Source: JBFWMG01 sp050251715
Lineage (GTDB): Bacteria; Desulfobacterota; Desulfovibrionia; Desulfovibrionales; Desulfovibrionaceae
Length of the DNA stretch: 64,000 nucleotides
NCBI GenBank assembly: GCA_050251715.1
Contig: JBFWMG010000006.1
Span: 62,001-126,000 of the forward strand
Direction of reading: 5' to 3'
Under the pieces are notes generated by a model. The model saw nothing but the letters and a program-made list of their open reading frames with translations. It was not told the DNA's origin and ran no database searches. The position numbers were made by a program, and so were the translations under genes. Shown here in pieces: positions 16,077 through 24,124 of the stretch (positions within the stretch are counted from its first letter, which is position 1; each line of letters begins with the position of its first letter).

Positions 16077-16494
16077 ATGCGTCAGGGGATGGAGCAGAAG
16101 GAGCCAACTCCAGACCCTCAATGGTTTTCAGATGCCGGATGAGGTTCTTGATAGACCTCCAATACGGAGTCAAGTAGGTGTAACTTTTATTCAAATCGAC
16201 ACCTGCAGACTTTAGCGCACGCTTTCCAAGTTTTTTATAAGCGGCTTTGTCCTTCTGTCTAAAAAGCGCTTGCTTCTCGTGATTGAGGAAAATCTGTTGC
16301 GGGTATGTTTGTTTAGAATTCAGCCACGCACCGCAAAATTCACCGTCAACATAGGTCATAAGGACGTTTTTGAATGGCGTTTCCCGCCGCATTACATAGG
16401 TAACGACAGTATCACCAAGGCGGAATTCAACTCCCCTCCAAAGGCTTGCAAGCCTTTCCTCAACTTCTTTCCATTGCTCCTTGGTGATCCCCAT
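16075..16494 (-). CDS. Hypothetical protein of lower GC, early operon
   Basis: A 139-residue protein started at the ATG at 16492-16494, with AGGAG five bases before a GTGATG pair. It is basic and lysine-rich (KQALFRQKDKAAYKKLGKRA), with TPFKNVLMTYVDGEF and AWLNSKQTYPQQIF in the middle. The sequence is visibly richer in A/T than its neighbours, which suggests it was acquired separately. No family is recognised. The preceding intergenic space carries a full copy of the 60-bp leader repeat. Confidence 0.65.
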   Translation of the reverse strand: MGITKEQWKEVEERLASLWRGVEFRLGDTVVTYVMRRETPFKNVLMTYVDGEFCGAWLNSKQTYPQQIFLNHEKQALFRQKDKAAYKKLGKRALKSAGVDLNKSYTYLTPYWRSIKNLIRHLKTIEGLELAPSAPSPDA

Positions 16495-16506
16495 CACGAC
16501 TCCTAC

Positions 16507-16566
16507 GGCTGCTCATCAGGCCGAAGCCGCCACGCTCCGGCGACCGCCCGTGGGCGGTTTCGCGCT
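16507..16566. repeat. 60-bp phage leader repeat, copy A, with hairpin
   Basis: This shares about nine in ten bases with 17959-18018. On the minus strand it runs from the stop of one gene to just before the Shine-Dalgarno of the next. It holds a six-base stem ACCGCC/GGCGGT with loop CGTG; the other copy has a seven-base stem with changes on both sides that keep pairing. Confidence 0.75.
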
Positions 16567-16843
16567 AGGCGAATTGCACCTTGCCCTCTTCAATCCATGC
16601 CTCTGGGATGTAGCAGTGGGGCACAAGGCCGCAGCATGGGCACGTCCATTCGAGCTTGAGCCACCAGGCGTCCTCGGGGCCAAAGCTCGTCAACGGTATG
16701 GGGCCATGCATTGTTTCCTTGGCCCGCAGGCGACGAATAATGGTCACAGTGGCATTGTGCGGCGGGTTCTTTCCCAAGTTATCGAGGAACTCGACCAACA
16801 GCTTGATCTGCTTTCCTGGAAGGTCTTTCTTCAAATATTTCAT
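16565..16843 (-). CDS. Small protein with CPCC motif
   Basis: A 92-residue protein behind AAGGAAA, ATG at 16841-16843. The first half is helical and charged (KYLKKDLPGKQIKLLVEFLD), then TVTIIRRLRAKETMHGPIPL, and the end has WTCPCCGLVPHCYIPEAWI, a likely zinc site. It overlaps the upstream gene by four bases. No assigned function. Confidence 0.65.
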   Translation of the reverse strand: MKYLKKDLPGKQIKLLVEFLDNLGKNPPHNATVTIIRRLRAKETMHGPIPLTSFGPEDAWWLKLEWTCPCCGLVPHCYIPEAWIEEGKVQFA

Positions 16844-17028
16844 GCTTTTTCCTTGTTTCGCGTCGTCAATTTGTTGAGCAGCTCCACCAACCGCTGCGCC
16901 ACCCACCGCGCCCCGTTCTCTTCATGCCCCGGTATGCGGAATACCAGGCAGACCAGGCGATCCACCTGCGTATCCTTGACCGCCCACTGCCCGGCAACGG
17001 CGCGGGATATGGCAAAGCGCTCTGCCAC
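16840..17028 (-). CDS. Small hypothetical phage protein
   Basis: A 62-residue protein starting at a GTG (17026-17028) immediately after the stop of the upstream gene. It is helical with a basic tail (RLVELLNKLTTRNKEKA). It overlaps the next gene by four bases, which supports translation. Function unknown. Confidence 0.55.
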   Translation of the reverse strand: MAERFAISRAVAGQWAVKDTQVDRLVCLVFRIPGHEENGARWVAQRLVELLNKLTTRNKEKA

Positions 17029-17553
17029 CTACGCCTCCGCATCCAATCGTTCCACCGCCACACCGGACCACAAGTACCCGTCCACGCCGTCGGGCAGGCT
17101 GCCGTCCAATTCGATGGGGCCCACACCTGGGGCAAAGCGCTCGCCCGAAGCGGCGTACGTGGCGGCGCGCTCAACCAGCAGGTCCAGGGACCGCTGCCCG
17201 CTCTCGCGCTGGAACACGTCCAGCAACTGGTCCACGTCCGCCTCGCCCCCATAGATGGTCACACAGCACGAGTCGGACGGCCCCGCCAGGTAGTGCTTTC
17301 CCGTGGCCAGAATGCTCCCCATGTCGCGCCTAACGGTCTTTCCAAACGCCACGGCTGCCGCAAAGGCTTCATCCTCGTCTTTCGCCTCGGGCACCCCCGG
17401 TACAAGCGGGGTGCGGTTGTCGTAAGCCCACCTGGCCACCGGGCACACGGCTCGCCTCAACGCGCCTTCCGGCCCCTCCGCAAGGCGCAGCGCATCATCG
17501 GGACACACGTAGTCGAACTCGATCACCCCGTTCCGCCAGCAATATGCAATCAT
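17029..17553 (-). CDS. Hypothetical phage protein, 174 residues
   Basis: The frame starts MIAYCWRNGVIEFDYVCPDD. The rest has mixed alpha/beta character with SDSCCVTIYGGEADVDQLLD and a hydrophilic C-terminus. Codon use matches the surrounding early operon. It is spaced ten bases from the next upstream gene. I recognise no family. Confidence 0.65.
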   Translation of the reverse strand: MIAYCWRNGVIEFDYVCPDDALRLAEGPEGALRRAVCPVARWAYDNRTPLVPGVPEAKDEDEAFAAAVAFGKTVRRDMGSILATGKHYLAGPSDSCCVTIYGGEADVDQLLDVFQRESGQRSLDLLVERAATYAASGERFAPGVGPIELDGSLPDGVDGYLWSGVAVERLDAEA

Positions 17554-17562
17554 GTCCGCCTC

Positions 17563-17946
17563 CTATGCGTGCGCGCACGCGGCAGGGTGAAAGACGGGCG
17601 TGGCCAGCAGTTCCACGCGGTCCACGCCTGGGTTCGACATCTCCACCAGCCGGTCGATGGCCTCGAGCATCGCCAGGCCCACCACGGTGGACGGCTCTCC
17701 CAGCCGGTGCGTAATCAACAGTGTGACAGGCGCGTACGTGGCGTTGAGCCACTGCGCGGCCAGCGTTAGCGCGGTCTTGTTCGCCGCGTCCAGGCGCACC
17801 AAGTCCAGCTGTTGCGCTATCCATTCGGCCAGTCCCGCCGCCTGGACGGGCGGGCAGTCCACCGCGTTCGCGGCCAGCCACCGTTCGAGCATGGCCCGGC
17901 CTTCACGGTCCTCCAATGCGCGTTGCAACAAGTTCTTCCACATCAT
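17563..17946 (-). CDS. Hypothetical helical phage protein, 127 residues
   Basis: Starts MMWKNLLQRALEDREGRAML and is mostly helical with ITHRLGEPSTVVGLAMLEAI, ending PVFHPAACAHA. Its leader contains an AAGGGGTC box (17951-17958) and copy B of the 60-bp hairpin repeat, so its expression may be controlled differently from the overlapping genes around it. Family unknown. Confidence 0.6.
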   Translation of the reverse strand: MMWKNLLQRALEDREGRAMLERWLAANAVDCPPVQAAGLAEWIAQQLDLVRLDAANKTALTLAAQWLNATYAPVTLLITHRLGEPSTVVGLAMLEAIDRLVEMSNPGVDRVELLATPVFHPAACAHA

Positions 17947-17958
17947 GATTGACCCCTT

Positions 17959-18018
17959 GGCTGCTCATCAGGCCGGAGCCGCCACGCCCCGGCGACCGGC
18001 CCGCAGGCCGGTTTCGCT
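17959..18018. repeat. 60-bp phage leader repeat, copy B, with hairpin
   Basis: Near-identical to 16507-16566. Its stem ACCGGCC/GGCCGGT (loop CGCA) differs from copy A in the stem yet stays fully paired. It sits between the stop of the 192-residue gene and the AAGGGGTC box before the next start. Confidence 0.75.
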
Positions 18019-18025
18019 CCCGCCG

Positions 18026-18604
18026 TCAGGCCACAAGCACCGCTTCGGCCACCTGCACCAGCGCGGCAACCGCGCTGCGCTGCGACAGTCCGCCTGCGAC
18101 CAGATCGTCGGCCAGATCCGCGACCTCTTCCGCATCCTCCGCCGCCTGCTTCACCTGCCCGGCGGACAGGCACCCGCGCAGGAGGCCGATGGCGGCCTGC
18201 ACCTGGTCACAGCGCGGCTGGCCGTGGCGCTGGTCGTTGTACTGCGCGCCCAGCAAAAACATGTACGCCAGCCACCGCCGGGACAGACCAAGCTGCATCA
18301 ACTCGCCCGCCCTGGCCTCCAGCACCAGGACGGCCTGGTGCACGAGCGAGCGGGCCTCATCGTCCAGCCCGCCGGAAAGCACCGCCACGGCCTCGGCCAG
18401 GGTCTTTTTCAATCCGCCGTTATCCACGTGTCCCTCCTCGTTTCCGGTAAGGTGTGATGGGGTAAACGTCCGCACCAGCCGTTGCGCCAGGTCGTCCCCG
18501 TCCTCGCATCCCTGCGCCTCCAGGAATGCGGCCAGCTCCGGCAACTGTTGCTCCAGATAGCGGGGCAGCAGCACCCAGGCCGCAAGCAATCCGCGCCCGG
18601 CCAT
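18026..18604 (-). CDS. Hypothetical phage protein, 192 residues
   Basis: The ATG at 18602-18604 overlaps the upstream stop. It is largely helical and acidic (LPRYLEQQLPELAAFLEAQG, LKKTLAEAVAVLSGGLDD, QAAEDAEEVADLADDLV), with no cysteine cluster or membrane segment. A GAGGAGGGACAC just before an in-frame GTG near residue 60 could drive an internal start. No family is recognised. Confidence 0.6.
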   Translation of the reverse strand: MAGRGLLAAWVLLPRYLEQQLPELAAFLEAQGCEDGDDLAQRLVRTFTPSHLTGNEEGHVDNGGLKKTLAEAVAVLSGGLDDEARSLVHQAVLVLEARAGELMQLGLSRRWLAYMFLLGAQYNDQRHGQPRCDQVQAAIGLLRGCLSAGQVKQAAEDAEEVADLADDLVAGGLSQRSAVAALVQVAEAVLVA

Positions 18605-18888
18605 CAGGCGCACCGCTCCGGCATGCGATCGGCCAGATCCCCCGCGTCTCCCTTGAAACCGCTGATGCGCACCGGCTCCACCAGCCGCAGCAGCACGCCG
18701 GGCCTTCCCTCCAGGTCGATACGGCCCACCTTGTCCACCAGCCGGGCGGGGCCGCGCGTCACCGACCTCCCGACGCGCCTGCCCTCGGCGTCGTACAGAA
18801 ACACCTCGGTTCCCGGGGGATAGTCCGCGTTCCACAGCTTGACGCCGATCAGTTCCTGGTACTCGGTGCCCGGGTCGCGGCGGCTCAT
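18604..18888 (-). CDS. Small beta-rich phage protein
   Basis: A 94-residue protein, MSRRDPGTEYQELIGVKLWN, with alternating strand-like segments (TEVFLYDAEGRRVGRSVTRG, GVLLRLVEPVRISGF). It is flanked by four-base overlaps on both sides. Its position directly after gam is unassigned in Mu-like phages that I know. Confidence 0.6.
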   Translation of the reverse strand: MSRRDPGTEYQELIGVKLWNADYPPGTEVFLYDAEGRRVGRSVTRGPARLVDKVGRIDLEGRPGVLLRLVEPVRISGFKGDAGDLADRMPERCA

Positions 18889-19364
18889 GACCGGCCTTCC
18901 TTGTTCAGGTCGTAGCTGATGGCCACGGCCCGCCTGCGTTCCGTGCCAATGGCCGCCAGCTTGTCGTCGTGCCAGGCCTCGATGGCGTCCCAGTCCACGC
19001 TGCGCTCAACGCGGACGCCATCGCCGTAGCCCAGCGCATCGAGGGCCGCGACCGTGACCGTCTTGGCATGCGTCACCCGTGTGCCCTCTGTCAGCACCAA
19101 CGCCCCCCGCGTGAGCGCCACGCGGTCCGCCTTGGCGAACAGCGTGCCCCGTTGCGCCTTGGCGTGCTTCTCAAGCGCCTTTTCCGCGCCCTTGAGCCCG
19201 TCCTTGGCGGTCTGCACGCGCGCGGCCCATCTGGCCTTGACCGCGTTCAGTTCCGCGTCCACCGCGTCCACGACTTCCCGTGCCGCAGCCTCGGCATCGG
19301 CCACAGCGGTCAACAGCGCATCAGCGCGGACGTGGGCGGGCGTGGGCAGGTTCGTTTTAGGCAT
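18885..19364 (-). CDS. gam: Host-nuclease inhibitor Gam
   Basis: A 159-residue protein of the Mu Gam family. It has a long N-terminal coiled coil (LLTAVADAEAAAREVVDAVD, then ARVQTAKDGLKGAEKALEKH) and a beta-rich C-terminal half (ALVLTEGTRVTHAKTVTVAA, VDWDAIEAWHDDKLAAIG). Mu Gam is a Ku-like dimer that coats DNA ends and blocks RecBCD-type exonucleases, protecting the incoming phage genome. Length and operon position are as expected. Confidence 0.85.
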   Translation of the reverse strand: MPKTNLPTPAHVRADALLTAVADAEAAAREVVDAVDAELNAVKARWAARVQTAKDGLKGAEKALEKHAKAQRGTLFAKADRVALTRGALVLTEGTRVTHAKTVTVAALDALGYGDGVRVERSVDWDAIEAWHDDKLAAIGTERRRAVAISYDLNKEGRS

Positions 19365-19764
19365 TGCCAGCCTCCCCCGGCATCAGGTTGAGTTGGATCT
19401 CGGCCAGCAGCGAGGGCAGCGTGGTGTTGCGTATCTTCGCGGCCAGAGCCAGCTTGCGCAGAGCCTGGACACGCAGCCTGGTGCAGTAGTCGTCCAGGTC
19501 GCTGCGCGTGGTGGCCAGGTAATAGCCGCCGCCCGTGCCGGAAGAGGTCATGCCGATGGCCACGCCCTCGGCGCGCAGGGCCGTGATGTGCTTGCGCAAG
19601 CGGCGCGTCCCGTTGATCTTGCCGTGCGGTGCATGCCCGAACACGGCCTCGTACAGCGTGGCCATGCCAATGGCCCTGGGCGCGCTGGGATGCCGCGCCA
19701 GTTTTTTCATGATCGCGGCCTGGATCTCGGCGTCGGCCAGTGGTTGGTCCTTGCTACTCGCCAT
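19357..19764 (-). CDS. Winged-helix-like early protein
   Basis: A 135-residue protein: MASSKDQPLADAEIQAAIMK, then KINGTRRLRKHITALRAEGV and GTGGGYYLATTRSDLDDYC. The helix-helix-hairpin pattern with a GGYYL wing is typical of winged-helix DNA-binding domains. Overlaps both neighbours. Probably DNA-binding, role unknown. Confidence 0.65.
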   Translation of the reverse strand: MASSKDQPLADAEIQAAIMKKLARHPSAPRAIGMATLYEAVFGHAPHGKINGTRRLRKHITALRAEGVAIGMTSSGTGGGYYLATTRSDLDDYCTRLRVQALRKLALAAKIRNTTLPSLLAEIQLNLMPGEAGNA

Positions 19765-19966
19765 CGTGGTCCTCCTTGAAATTGAGCACTGGAGCCCCCT
19801 CGTACACGGTCACCCGCCGCAGCAGCGCGGCCAGCTCGCCCAACCCCGCGTGCACCTGGCGCAGCGTCGTCCACACCTCGGGCGACACCTTGTCCGCCAC
19901 CTCGATCACCGCCGCCTGCAGGCGGTCCAACTCCTGCGCGGGCTGCAAAGGCTGATGCGGCCTCAT
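19754..19966 (-). CDS. Small hypothetical early protein
   Basis: A 70-residue protein, MRPHQPLQPAQELDRLQAAV, helical, ending PVLNFKEDHDGE. It overlaps the genes before and after it by a few bases. No motif. Confidence 0.55.
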   Translation of the reverse strand: MRPHQPLQPAQELDRLQAAVIEVADKVSPEVWTTLRQVHAGLGELAALLRRVTVYEGAPVLNFKEDHDGE

Positions 19967-20595
19967 TCCTGCGCCTCCGTGGTTTCAGGTTCCCCAAACC
20001 GCTCCAGCAGCGCCGCGCACGCGGCGCGGATCTTCGCCGCCGTAGCCGTCCGGCCCGGATCCCGTTCCATGAGCGCCCGCACGATCTCCACGCCAGCCCG
20101 GCGTTCGCGTGCAAACGGGTCGCGCATCGGGAAGCTGGGCCACGGCGTGTCGCGCTGGGCGCGGCCCTCGGCCGTCACGCGGTAGAGGTGGGCGTTGAGG
20201 TGTTGGCCGTGGCGGGCGATGAACCCCTGTTCCTGTAGCCAGGCCAAAAATTTGCGGACCTGGCCCTCGCTGCACAGAGCCACCCGGGCGATGACGGCCA
20301 CGGTCCACCCTGGCTTTTGGACCGTGATCGCGCGCCACATGCGCACGTAGGTCTTGCCCGCCCGCCGGACCGTTTCCGTCTGGAAATCCGGGTTGTAGGT
20401 GTACACCCCCTTGTGCTCGCGCCGCAGCTCGCCGCTCTTCATCATCTCGCGGATCCGGTCGTACACGCGGTCCCGTTCGGCTGTGGACTTCGCGCCTACG
20501 GCCTGGCACACCGCCGCCGCGCAGATCGTCCCTCCCTGCGCGGCCAGTTCCTGGATGGCGGCGCGCAGCATGCCCATGCCAGCGCTACGCATCAT
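19963..20595 (-). CDS. Double winged-helix early protein
   Basis: A 210-residue protein. Residues about 10-70 (IQELAAQGGTICAAAVCQAV, RIREMMKSGELRREHKGVYTYN) and about 88-145 (KPGWTVAVIARVALCSEGQV, FLAWLQEQGFIARHG) each look like a winged helix. The C-terminal 60 residues are helical. It is coupled to muB by a four-base overlap. Such proteins sit between B and gam in Mu-like phages; a regulatory or replication role is likely but unproven. Confidence 0.68.
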   Translation of the reverse strand: MMRSAGMGMLRAAIQELAAQGGTICAAAVCQAVGAKSTAERDRVYDRIREMMKSGELRREHKGVYTYNPDFQTETVRRAGKTYVRMWRAITVQKPGWTVAVIARVALCSEGQVRKFLAWLQEQGFIARHGQHLNAHLYRVTAEGRAQRDTPWPSFPMRDPFARERRAGVEIVRALMERDPGRTATAAKIRAACAALLERFGEPETTEAQE

Positions 20596-21284
20596 GCCCG
20601 CACCCCCCGCACCATCGCAGCGTCCACCTCGTGCGTCTCCGCCGCCGCTGCGGCCTGTTCCAGGCTCAAGAGCATGTTGTGCGCCTTGCGGAACACGCCC
20701 TGGGAACGCTGGGCCAGCAAGGCGCAGGCTTCGGGCGTGAGCGACAGCCCGGCGGCCTCCTGCGCGTACAGCAGGATGTCCGTGGCCGTGATTTTCTCAA
20801 ACGCGACGCGGTATTCGTCCGGGATGCGGCCGCCGATGCGCTCGCGGGCGTCCAGCTTGACCGGCAGCCCGGGCTCGCCGATGAGCACGATGGGCGTGCC
20901 GGTGCAGTCGTAGATGTCGCGAAGGTCTTCGATGCGCTTGATGGCCAGGCGGTCCGCCTCGTCCATGAAGATGACCTGCCCGGGCTCATCGTCCAGCAGC
21001 TTGATGATGGCCCGCTTGCAGCGCTGCGACCCGTGCGGCGTGCCGCCGCCAAGCGACTCGCACACCGACTGCAACATCCCCGACTGCGACCAGTCCTCCC
21101 ACGCCCGCAGATAGACGCCGCCGTGCTCCGCGTAGCACTGCTGCGCGGTCAGGGTCTTGCCCAGTCCGGCCGCGCCCCACACCGCCACCATGCCCGGGCG
21201 GCCACGTTCCGTGTCCAGAGACTGCCGCATGACTGTTCTCATCCTCGTCACGTTGCCCGTTTCGATAAACACGCCTTTCTTCAT
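20592..21284 (-). CDS. Transposition target-DNA activator ATPase (MuB-like)
   Basis: A 230-residue AAA+ ATPase. Walker A is WGAAGLGKTLTAQQ and Walker B is GQVIFMDEADRLAIKR; TPIVLIGEPGLPVKL is a sensor 1-like strand. MuB binds target DNA, delivers it to the transposase and gives target immunity. It is shorter than Mu's MuB (312), lacking the N-terminal HTH extension. The AAGGGGTC box lies before its ATG. It directly follows the transposase gene. Confidence 0.88.
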   Translation of the reverse strand: MKKGVFIETGNVTRMRTVMRQSLDTERGRPGMVAVWGAAGLGKTLTAQQCYAEHGGVYLRAWEDWSQSGMLQSVCESLGGGTPHGSQRCKRAIIKLLDDEPGQVIFMDEADRLAIKRIEDLRDIYDCTGTPIVLIGEPGLPVKLDARERIGGRIPDEYRVAFEKITATDILLYAQEAAGLSLTPEACALLAQRSQGVFRKAHNMLLSLEQAAAAAETHEVDAAMVRGVRA

Positions 21285-21296
21285 GGTTTAGACCCC

Positions 21297-23438
21297 TTAT
21301 GCTGTTTTGCGGTACAGGCGGCGCAGCGGCTCGTATCGGCGCGCCGCGACCTCCAGGTATTCGTCCGTTTGCTCGTACTTGCGCATCCACGCCGCATGCT
21401 CCTCGGTGAGCGGGATGCCCTGGATTACTTCGATCTCGAACAGGGCGGCGTACTTCTCCAACGGGCTGGCGAAGAACGCGGGCACTGTGTAGGCGGGCCG
21501 GGCTTCCGCCGCCTCCAGCGCCTTGCGCCGCGCCGCCTCCAGCGCCTCGCGTTCGGTCTCGGTGATGGTCGGTTCGGGAAGGGGCGAGGCTGCGGCCTTC
21601 TTGGTTGGAGCCTGGAACGTGGTCCGGCGCTCGGCCAGCGGGCGCATGTGCGGCAGCTCGTGCAGCACGGCGGCGGCGGACGGGACCACCTTTTCCGCCA
21701 GGCGCAGGGTGGACCGCTTGAGCGCCGCGTGTTCCTTGTGCGCGGCCTGCAGCTGCTGCAGGTCGAACTCGGTGCCCAACTCCGCTGCCAGCGGATGCAT
21801 CGTGGCCACGGGCCTGGCCACGCCCATAAGGTGGCCCTCGTCGTAGATCCACACTTGCGACAGGTCCGTGTGCGAGTAGTAGACGGTCAGCGTCTTGTTG
21901 ATGCCGTACAGGAAGCCAGCCTCGAATTCGCAGCCCAGCATCCGTATGCGGCACCGCTGCGGCGTGACCTGGCGCCGGTACAGGAAATGGCGCGACAGGG
22001 CGGCCATCTCGGCCTCGTCCATGCCCGGGCCGCGTCCGGCTTCGTACATCGCCAGCGGCGTGGTGCCGGGCCGCGTGGGGTGGGGTTGCTGCCCCTTCCA
22101 GTACGCGAAGGCCGCCACCATCCGCTTGGCCTCTTCCAGGGTGGGCACATAGTCGTTGTGCCGCGCCTGGTGCCACCTCTCGTTGCGATGCAGATGCGCG
22201 GGCTTGTGGTCGATGTCCGCGCCCACGTAGCTGTCCACCAGCCGCGACGCCTGCCGGTCGAAATCTCCCCACCACCGCTCCACGATCTTGGTGCGGGCCA
22301 CGTAGGGGGCGGAGTGCTGCACGTGGATCCCGAGGCGCAGGTACAGGCCGTCGTGCTCGGCCATGTCCGCCTCGGCGGAAAAATACTGGTTGTTGAATGC
22401 CCGGCCATTGTCCAGATACACCGCTCTGGGCTTGCGCCCCAGGTTCTGTATGGACCGGAACAACGAGGCGGCGATGGCCTGCGTGTTCTCCTCGGGCATA
22501 ATCTCGAAGGCCACGAACATCCGGCTGGCCCAATCCTGCCAACCCACCAGGGTCATGCGGCAGGGCTTGCCGGTCTCCGGGTTGATGACCATGAAGTTCA
22601 TGCGGTGCCCGTCCGACACCAGCACGTCGCCCACCTGCAAAATCTTGTCGTCGCGGGTCAGGTACGGGCCCACCTTGTCCTCGAGCGCCTTGTGCCCCTC
22701 GCGGTGCAGCACGACCAGGTCGTGGTTGTAGGCGTCGAACCGCTGGAAAAAGCGGCGCACCGAGGCGTAGGTGGGGACGGCAACGCCCTGGCGTTCCAGG
22801 AGCAGCGCCATGCCCTGGCAGGCCAGGCGCAGGCTCGGCTGGTTGGGCTGCAGGTAGGCTTTCAAAAACGCCTGCTGCGCCTCTTCGCTGATCTGCCCCA
22901 ACCCCTTCTTGCGGCCGTTTGACCAGCCGCCGCGCCGGTCGGCCAGCGCTTCCATGTTCTGGCGGTTGTCGCGCAGCGCCTTGTCCCAGCGGTATAGGGT
23001 GGGCTGGCTCACGTCCCCCAGCGCCTCGCGCACCTGGGGCAGCAGCAGGCCGGAGCCGTAGGCCACCAAAAACGCCTGCGTCGCCTCGCGCGCCGTCGTG
23101 CCGCCTTTGGCCTGCCGCGCCACGTGCGCCCGCCATTCGCTCACCAGCCGATAGCGCGCCTTCGCCTTGGAGTACGACCAGTCGGGCACAACGGCGTCGG
23201 AAGCTTGGGCGCGGATGGCGGGCGTGGCGTCTTCCGCCGCCCTGGCCAGCGCCACGTGGATGGCGGCCCGCGTCTCGTCGGGCATCGCGGCCACCAGCCA
23301 CTCGCTCCCGCCCCCGCGCCCGGCCCGGGGCCGCGCCTGCCAGGCCTCGCGGTGGGCACGAGTGCGCAGTGCCCGTTCGGTCTGCCCGAACAGGATGGCA
23401 AGCTCCGCCGCCGTGTATGCTTCCTTGATCGCTGTCAT
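21297..23438 (-). CDS. Mu-type DDE transposase (MuA-like)
   Basis: A 713-residue transposase, started at the ATG at 23436-23438 with AGGAGG upstream. The N-terminal part (KEAYTAAELAILFGQTERAL) is the Mu DNA-binding/winged helix. The catalytic triad is visible: Asp276 in VLVSDGHRMNF, Asp343 in RAVYLDNGRAF and Glu387 in KIVERWWGDF. The C-terminus after residue about 600 is helical (AEKVVPSAAAVLHELP, TETEREALEAARRKA), as in the MuB/ClpX-contacting tail. It catalyses phage integration and replicative transposition. The frame appears intact. Confidence 0.93.
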   Translation of the reverse strand: MTAIKEAYTAAELAILFGQTERALRTRAHREAWQARPRAGRGGGSEWLVAAMPDETRAAIHVALARAAEDATPAIRAQASDAVVPDWSYSKAKARYRLVSEWRAHVARQAKGGTTAREATQAFLVAYGSGLLLPQVREALGDVSQPTLYRWDKALRDNRQNMEALADRRGGWSNGRKKGLGQISEEAQQAFLKAYLQPNQPSLRLACQGMALLLERQGVAVPTYASVRRFFQRFDAYNHDLVVLHREGHKALEDKVGPYLTRDDKILQVGDVLVSDGHRMNFMVINPETGKPCRMTLVGWQDWASRMFVAFEIMPEENTQAIAASLFRSIQNLGRKPRAVYLDNGRAFNNQYFSAEADMAEHDGLYLRLGIHVQHSAPYVARTKIVERWWGDFDRQASRLVDSYVGADIDHKPAHLHRNERWHQARHNDYVPTLEEAKRMVAAFAYWKGQQPHPTRPGTTPLAMYEAGRGPGMDEAEMAALSRHFLYRRQVTPQRCRIRMLGCEFEAGFLYGINKTLTVYYSHTDLSQVWIYDEGHLMGVARPVATMHPLAAELGTEFDLQQLQAAHKEHAALKRSTLRLAEKVVPSAAAVLHELPHMRPLAERRTTFQAPTKKAAASPLPEPTITETEREALEAARRKALEAAEARPAYTVPAFFASPLEKYAALFEIEVIQGIPLTEEHAAWMRKYEQTDEYLEVAARRYEPLRRLYRKTA

Positions 23439-23488
23439 GCGGTTTCCGCCTCCTTGCGGCGCAAGAGGATTGCGCATACAGAGGTGGC

Positions 23489-24124
23489 ATGAGCGTATTC
23501 GAATGGACTTCCGCCATGCTGGGCATGCTTGGATTCGCCCTGGGCGTCCTCAACCTGGTGTGGATGGTGCGCAGGCAATCCCCGAATCTTTCCGTTGACG
23601 TTCCGGTGGCCCGGATGTTCAAGGCCCACCTGGAGAGGCGGTGCGCCGTCCCCGAACTGTTCGAGCGGGATGTGGTCGTTTTGGATGTGCTCGTGGCCGT
23701 TTCCAATGTCTCCCAGGTCGGGAACACGGTTGTCTCCGTGGAAAGTGGCATGCGCTACAATCTCGTGGCCTTCGGGGAAGAGGATGTGCTGATCGTTGGC
23801 GAACGGACGATAGATGTGTCCAAGATTTATGGTGACGATCGAATATTGAAGGGGCCTATCGTCTTCCAGCCTCGGGATGCCATAGGAGGAAAGGTTCCCG
23901 CCCGCCTCGCTCCTGGCGACCGCATCGAGGGCGCGCTTACTGGAGAGATCAAGCAGGGAGATTCCCCGCTTGGCGAATCGTTCGATCTCGATGTTCTGGT
24001 GAGGGATGCTCATGGGAAAACCTACAAGAAAACAGTTCGTGTTAACCGCGAAGAACCCATCGATCTATCCACGTTCCCATTAGACGAAGGCGTATGCCCG
24101 TGCATAAAAGCCTGTTCCATATGA
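23489..24124 (+). CDS. Membrane-anchored cargo protein, function unknown
   Basis: A 211-residue protein on the opposite strand to the early genes, with AGAGGTGG before its ATG. Residues 7-26 (TSAMLGMLGFALGVLNLVWM) form one membrane segment. The remainder is beta-rich and soluble (VVVLDVLVAVSNVSQVGNTV, DRIEGALTGEIKQGD, FDLDVLVRDAHGKTYKKTVR), resembling immunoglobulin-like folds. It lies between transposase and Ner-like genes, where Mu has none. It looks like a moron; a surface or inner-membrane exclusion role is possible but not shown. Confidence 0.8.
   Translation: MSVFEWTSAMLGMLGFALGVLNLVWMVRRQSPNLSVDVPVARMFKAHLERRCAVPELFERDVVVLDVLVAVSNVSQVGNTVVSVESGMRYNLVAFGEEDVLIVGERTIDVSKIYGDDRILKGPIVFQPRDAIGGKVPARLAPGDRIEGALTGEIKQGDSPLGESFDLDVLVRDAHGKTYKKTVRVNREEPIDLSTFPLDEGVCPCIKACSI

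Noticed and set aside
20631..22922. A 763-codon plus-strand frame opposite muB and muA
   Set aside because: Its composition (Arg, His, Gln, Gly) is that of an antisense shadow. The opposite strand encodes intact MuA with its DDE triad and MuB with Walker motifs.
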